Positions 15,876 through 18,795 of a DNA stretch of 18,795 bases are shown piece by piece. The stretch's first letter is position 1, and each line of letters starts with the position of its first letter. This DNA comes from Planctomycetaceae bacterium. Its GTDB lineage: Bacteria; Planctomycetota; Planctomycetia; Pirellulales; Pirellulaceae. The notes under the pieces are model-generated. The model was given only the letters and a program-made list of their open reading frames with translations, made no database searches and was not told the origin of the DNA. Where the stretch lies: the NCBI GenBank assembly GCA_024642765.1, contig JAHEAM010000011.1, positions 1-18,795 on the forward strand. Reading direction: 5' to 3'. Made by a program: the position numbers and the translations under genes.

Positions 15876-17081
15876 ATGAACGACGTTTTAAGAAATCTGT
15901 ATTTTGCGCTGCGTATTTGTAGATTGGGTTTGTTTGTCGTCTTCGTGATAATGTCTTGGTTGCCCGAGGTCCTAGCGAAATCATCTGACTTTGTTGGGTC
16001 TGACAGCATAATCTTTACTCAGAACTCTATACGCCATGAGTTGAATGGTTGTATTATCGTTGAGGCTGTTGATGGCGGCGTTTTGTTTCGCGATCAGGAG
16101 GCTCGGTTGTGGCTCGTGCAGCCTGACGAAATCGAATCCAAATCGACCTCGGACACGCCGGTCGAGTATTTTTCGCAAGCGGAGCTTTCCAGAGGTTTGT
16201 TGGAGGAATTGCCCGAGGGTTTTCGGGTTGAAACAACTGACAACTGGGTCATCGCTTACAACACGGAACGGGTCTATGCACGTTACCTCGGAGGATTGTA
16301 CGAGCGCCTGTTACGCGGCTTCACAGGCCATTGGAAATCCAAACGGAAATGGAAACTGCCAGTTCCGGATAAGCCCTTGGTTGCCATTATTTTCAAGAGT
16401 TTCGACGAGTATGCTGGCTACGTCAAACAAGATTTGGGGATAGAGCCTCCAACAACGATGGTCGCCTATTACAATTTGATGACGAATCGAGTTGTCATGT
16501 ATGACTTGACGTCAACTTTCCAAGGCGCGGCAAAAGTTCAAAATGATCGACAAGTGCACGAGATACTCTCAAACCCGAATGCATTAGCGATGGTGGCAAC
16601 GGTGATTCACGAGGGAACGCACCAGTTGATGTTTAACCTCGGAATGCAGCAAAGATTGGCCGCGACTCCATTATGGGTTAACGAAGGCCTGGCGATGTAC
16701 TTTGAGACGCCCGACATGAATTCTACTCAAGGCTGGAGGGCGATTGGTCAGGTCAACACAATGCGATTGACTGGTTTTCGACAAGCCTTGTTGACGAAAC
16801 CGAGAGCCAAAGATGCGCTAAAAACATTGCTCACCGACGACGAGGGTTTTCACGATCAGACGCAGTTGATTGAAAAGTATGCCGAGTCTTGGGCCTTCAA
16901 TTACTTCCTGCTGATGCGGCACGATGAGGAATATGTCGACTATTTGAAATTCCTGGCCGAAAAAGAACCCTTACGCGAGGATGACGCGGAAACGAAACTC
17001 AACGATTTTCAAAATTTTTTCCCGGGTGACCTTGGTGTTTTGGATGCTGAATTCGTTGAATACATTCGAAGCTTGAAATAG
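15876..17081 (+). CDS. DUF1570-like exported HExxH protein
   Basis: A 401-residue protein with the start chosen here. Residues ~1-34 are a signal peptide (hydrophobic LGLFVVFVIMSWLP, cleavage near VLA). A small N-terminal region up to about 110 may bear a beta-barrel fold. The central and C-terminal part is a gluzincin-like peptidase domain: HEGTH (H245, E246, H249) followed by WVNEGLAMYFE with the third ligand E270. This HExxH...NEG(L/F)A pattern is that of the DUF1570 family, common in planctomycetes (family recollection). Proteolysis has not been shown for the family, to my knowledge. The frame stays open to a TTG at 15846, but ATG 15876 with GGA eight nt upstream starts directly at the signal peptide. 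The next gene, NAD(P)H-hydrate epimerase, follows after 26 nt. Confidence 0.82.
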   Translation: MNDVLRNLYFALRICRLGLFVVFVIMSWLPEVLAKSSDFVGSDSIIFTQNSIRHELNGCIIVEAVDGGVLFRDQEARLWLVQPDEIESKSTSDTPVEYFSQAELSRGLLEELPEGFRVETTDNWVIAYNTERVYARYLGGLYERLLRGFTGHWKSKRKWKLPVPDKPLVAIIFKSFDEYAGYVKQDLGIEPPTTMVAYYNLMTNRVVMYDLTSTFQGAAKVQNDRQVHEILSNPNALAMVATVIHEGTHQLMFNLGMQQRLAATPLWVNEGLAMYFETPDMNSTQGWRAIGQVNTMRLTGFRQALLTKPRAKDALKTLLTDDEGFHDQTQLIEKYAESWAFNYFLLMRHDEEYVDYLKFLAEKEPLREDDAETKLNDFQNFFPGDLGVLDAEFVEYIRSLK

Positions 17082-17107
17082 CCCAAACGAGCTGGTGGTG
17101 TTGATTC

Positions 17108-17803
17108 ATGTCGGACCCAAACATCCTTTACTTATCAGTTGAACAGGCTCGCAACATCGATCGAATCGCTTCGGAACGCTTGGGCATTCCAAGTGTTTTG
17201 TTGATGGAGAATGCTGGAAAAAACTGTGCTCAGCATATTGCCGCATCGAAACCAAAAAGTGTTTTGATTTTCTGCGGACCAGGTAATAACGGCGGTGACG
17301 GTTTCGTGATTGCAAGGCATCTTGCCGTTCTGGGTGTTGCTCTACGGGTCGTGTGTTTGGCGGCAGTGGATCGCTTGCCACCGGATGCTTTGTTGAACTT
17401 CCAGATTGCTAGGAATTTGGGGATTGACCTTCACGCTTGCGAGACTCCCGAGTTGTTGGGCAATGTGTTGCAGCGATCGGATTTCATCGAGCCTGATTGC
17501 ATAGTCGATGCGATTTTGGGAACTGGAAGTCGCGGCAATCCGCGACCACCATGTGATTCCGCGATCATGTGGGCGAATCAACAGCCTTCGCAACGAATCG
17601 CGATTGATTTGCCAACGGGCTTGGATGCCGACACCGGTGAGTGTGCAACTATTTCGTTCCATGCAGACATCACTTTGACTTTTATTGGCCAAAAAAAGGG
17701 GTTTTTAGCCAATTCGGCCAAGCGTATTCTGGGTGAGATTCGAGTCGTCGACATTGGTTTTCGGTATGAAGCTCTTGCACAGATTCTAGGGACGCCAGCG
17801 TGA
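17108..17803 (+). CDS. nnrE: NAD(P)H-hydrate epimerase (YjeF N-terminal domain only)
   Basis: A 231-residue Rossmann-like enzyme that interconverts the R and S forms of damaged NAD(P)H hydrate so the partner dehydratase can repair them. Family motifs are all present: MENAGK at 33-38, GPGNNGGDGFV at 57-67 (nucleotide binding), DAILGTG at 134-140 with the metal-linked Asp, and IDLPTGLDADTG at 166-177, then KKG at 197-199. The C-terminal ADP-dependent dehydratase (NnrD) domain found in E. coli YjeF is absent; it must be encoded elsewhere. It is 26 nt after the DUF1570-like gene on the same strand and probably shares its transcript. The start is ATG 17108; the ribosome binding site is weak. An in-frame stop follows normally at 17803. 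Confidence 0.93.
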   Translation: MSDPNILYLSVEQARNIDRIASERLGIPSVLLMENAGKNCAQHIAASKPKSVLIFCGPGNNGGDGFVIARHLAVLGVALRVVCLAAVDRLPPDALLNFQIARNLGIDLHACETPELLGNVLQRSDFIEPDCIVDAILGTGSRGNPRPPCDSAIMWANQQPSQRIAIDLPTGLDADTGECATISFHADITLTFIGQKKGFLANSAKRILGEIRVVDIGFRYEALAQILGTPA

Positions 17804-17898
17804 GAACTTTGATAGCAAGTTAGCGCCAGCAGACTTCTCTATTTACGCCGACTGGAAATTATCGGTAGGATGACGGGTCGGTTTAAAGGGGCTTGCCC

Positions 17899-17915
17899 GG
17901 CGATTACCAATCGCC
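17899..17915. repeat. Short perfect inverted repeat in the gap before the last gene
   Basis: GGCGATT and AATCGCC with a 3-nt spacer form a perfect 7-bp hairpin in the 140-bp gap between the epimerase and the last gene, 29 bp before its ATG. No T-run follows on either strand, so it is not a standard terminator; it may be an operator or leader hairpin. Confidence 0.35.
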
Positions 17916-17943
17916 AACCAACAAACGAGCAAAATTCTTAGGT

Positions 17944-18795
17944 ATGAAGATGAAGAAAACCGCTTTAATTCTGTTAACGTTGCTTTGGTCCAATGTGATT
18001 TTGGCTCAAACAGAAGATGGTCCGCTGCGTCCCTGGAAATTGAGTTTTGATGAAACAACGTTGATTATGTTGCTGGAAGAAGGGTCGGATCCTCTCGTTT
18101 CTGTAATTCCTGCAGACTTGAGAAAAGTCGATGGAGTTGACGGTGTGCTAATTGAGTCAAAACCGAAATATGCGCAATCGAGGCAGTTGATTAAGGAATT
18201 CGTCATTAAGCTAAAGGAAATAAAACGTCAAGAAGACGAATATGAGTTGCAAATGGAAGCCGCACGAAATCTGAATGCGAGCGCCCCACCTGCAGGTGCA
18301 AACTCTATCTTGCGAAAAGACACGGGAAATGGATTTCAGCCAAGTTCCGATCGGGTAGATGAGATTGGTACTTTTGGTTCCAATTCACAACAATTCAGTT
18401 CTCCTGAGGTAAAACGACCCGCCACACAACTTGACCGGGACCGGTCGACCATGTCTGCTCCTGTACTTCCAGACAGCAGTCGGTTTAGCTACGACAAATC
18501 ACAATTGTCTTCGCTGACAGACCGCACTGGCAATCCTCCGCCGCGAACAACGATGGCCACTGGCGTTACAAATTCGATCGCCGCTCCAAACTTTTCTCAG
18601 CAAGCTCAAAATAGCCGGGCTGGAAGCCATATTGACACTAATGAAGATATGTATTGGAAACAAAGTTCCCTTGAAGAAAGTCTCCGCTCCGAATTTGAGC
18701 CAGCAACTGAGGCGGTTGTTGAAGATTCATCGAAAGTTGCGATGGCAGCTGCGATTTACCAAAAAATAGCTCGCGAGAAAAACAGCGAAAATCAG
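17944..18795 (+). CDS. Exported protein of unknown function, C-terminal end outside window
   Basis: The frame from ATG 17944 is open for 284 codons to the right edge without a stop. Residues 1-22 form a signal peptide (MKMKKTALILLTLLWSNVILA, then Q). An N-terminal globular segment (~23-105) begins PLRPWKLSFDETTLIMLLEE and ends in a charged helix (IKEFVIKLKEIKRQEDEYEL) that may form a coiled coil. Residues ~110-245 are low-complexity, rich in Ser, Pro, Gln, Asn and Thr, a likely disordered linker. ATG 17950 is an alternative start, with AGG 7 nt upstream, better placed than for ATG 17944. I do not recognise the family. The gene lies 140 bp after nnrE on the same strand. Confidence 0.7.
   Translation, partial: MKMKKTALILLTLLWSNVILAQTEDGPLRPWKLSFDETTLIMLLEEGSDPLVSVIPADLRKVDGVDGVLIESKPKYAQSRQLIKEFVIKLKEIKRQEDEYELQMEAARNLNASAPPAGANSILRKDTGNGFQPSSDRVDEIGTFGSNSQQFSSPEVKRPATQLDRDRSTMSAPVLPDSSRFSYDKSQLSSLTDRTGNPPPRTTMATGVTNSIAAPNFSQQAQNSRAGSHIDTNEDMYWKQSSLEESLRSEFEPATEAVVEDSSKVAMAAAIYQKIAREKNSENQ

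Overview
The window looks like chromosomal DNA of moderate GC from a planctomycete-type bacterium. This is an inference from gene content: a DUF1570-like secreted HExxH protein, a small membrane protein with an N-terminal 'FSLR' segment, several exported proteins with signal peptides ending in A-x-A-Q or FAQ, and a 989-residue FAD/Fe-S oxidase. No rRNA, tRNA, CRISPR array, phage or complete insertion sequence was seen.

Region 1 (1-2060, + strand) carries three consecutive enzymes of the 2-aminomuconate branch of tryptophan/kynurenine (3-hydroxyanthranilate) breakdown. They are the C-terminal end of 2-aminomuconate semialdehyde dehydrogenase (cut by the window edge), a RidA-fold 2-aminomuconate deaminase, and 2-amino-3-carboxymuconate-6-semialdehyde decarboxylase. 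Together they would turn aminocarboxymuconate semialdehyde into an oxalocrotonate-type product. Region 2 (2061-2366) has no gene but holds a spaced inverted repeat resembling a dispersed or MITE-like element.

Region 3 (2367-5681, - strand) is a single-chain glycine dehydrogenase gene, gcvP. It is preceded by a TATAAT promoter and a clear tandem glycine riboswitch, so glycine probably controls its own cleavage. The longest open frame runs back into the riboswitch and would mislead a gene caller; the real start is at 5219.

Region 4 (5856-12128, - strand) reads, in transcription order: a 989-residue FAD/Fe-S oxidase, moaD, moaE, moaA, a secreted protein with four L[ST]xxQ-like motifs, and a YkgJ-type cysteine-cluster protein. 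The first four are packed with a 4-bp overlap and gaps of 3 and 4 nt, so molybdopterin synthesis genes appear translationally tied to the oxidase.

Region 5 (12234-18795) is a mix of single genes: SixA-type phosphohistidine phosphatase (+), a four-helix membrane protein (-), an exported M14 metallocarboxypeptidase (-), a possible 51-residue small protein (+), a CopD-like membrane protein (-), a DUF1570-like protein followed closely by NAD(P)H-hydrate epimerase (+), and an exported protein of unknown function that runs off the right edge (+).

No clear new defence or mobile system is visible. The best leads are the tandem riboswitch with its gcvP leader, the oxidase-moaDEA coupling with a cysteine-less first CCG repeat, and the unexplained repeats, palindromes and small proteins.
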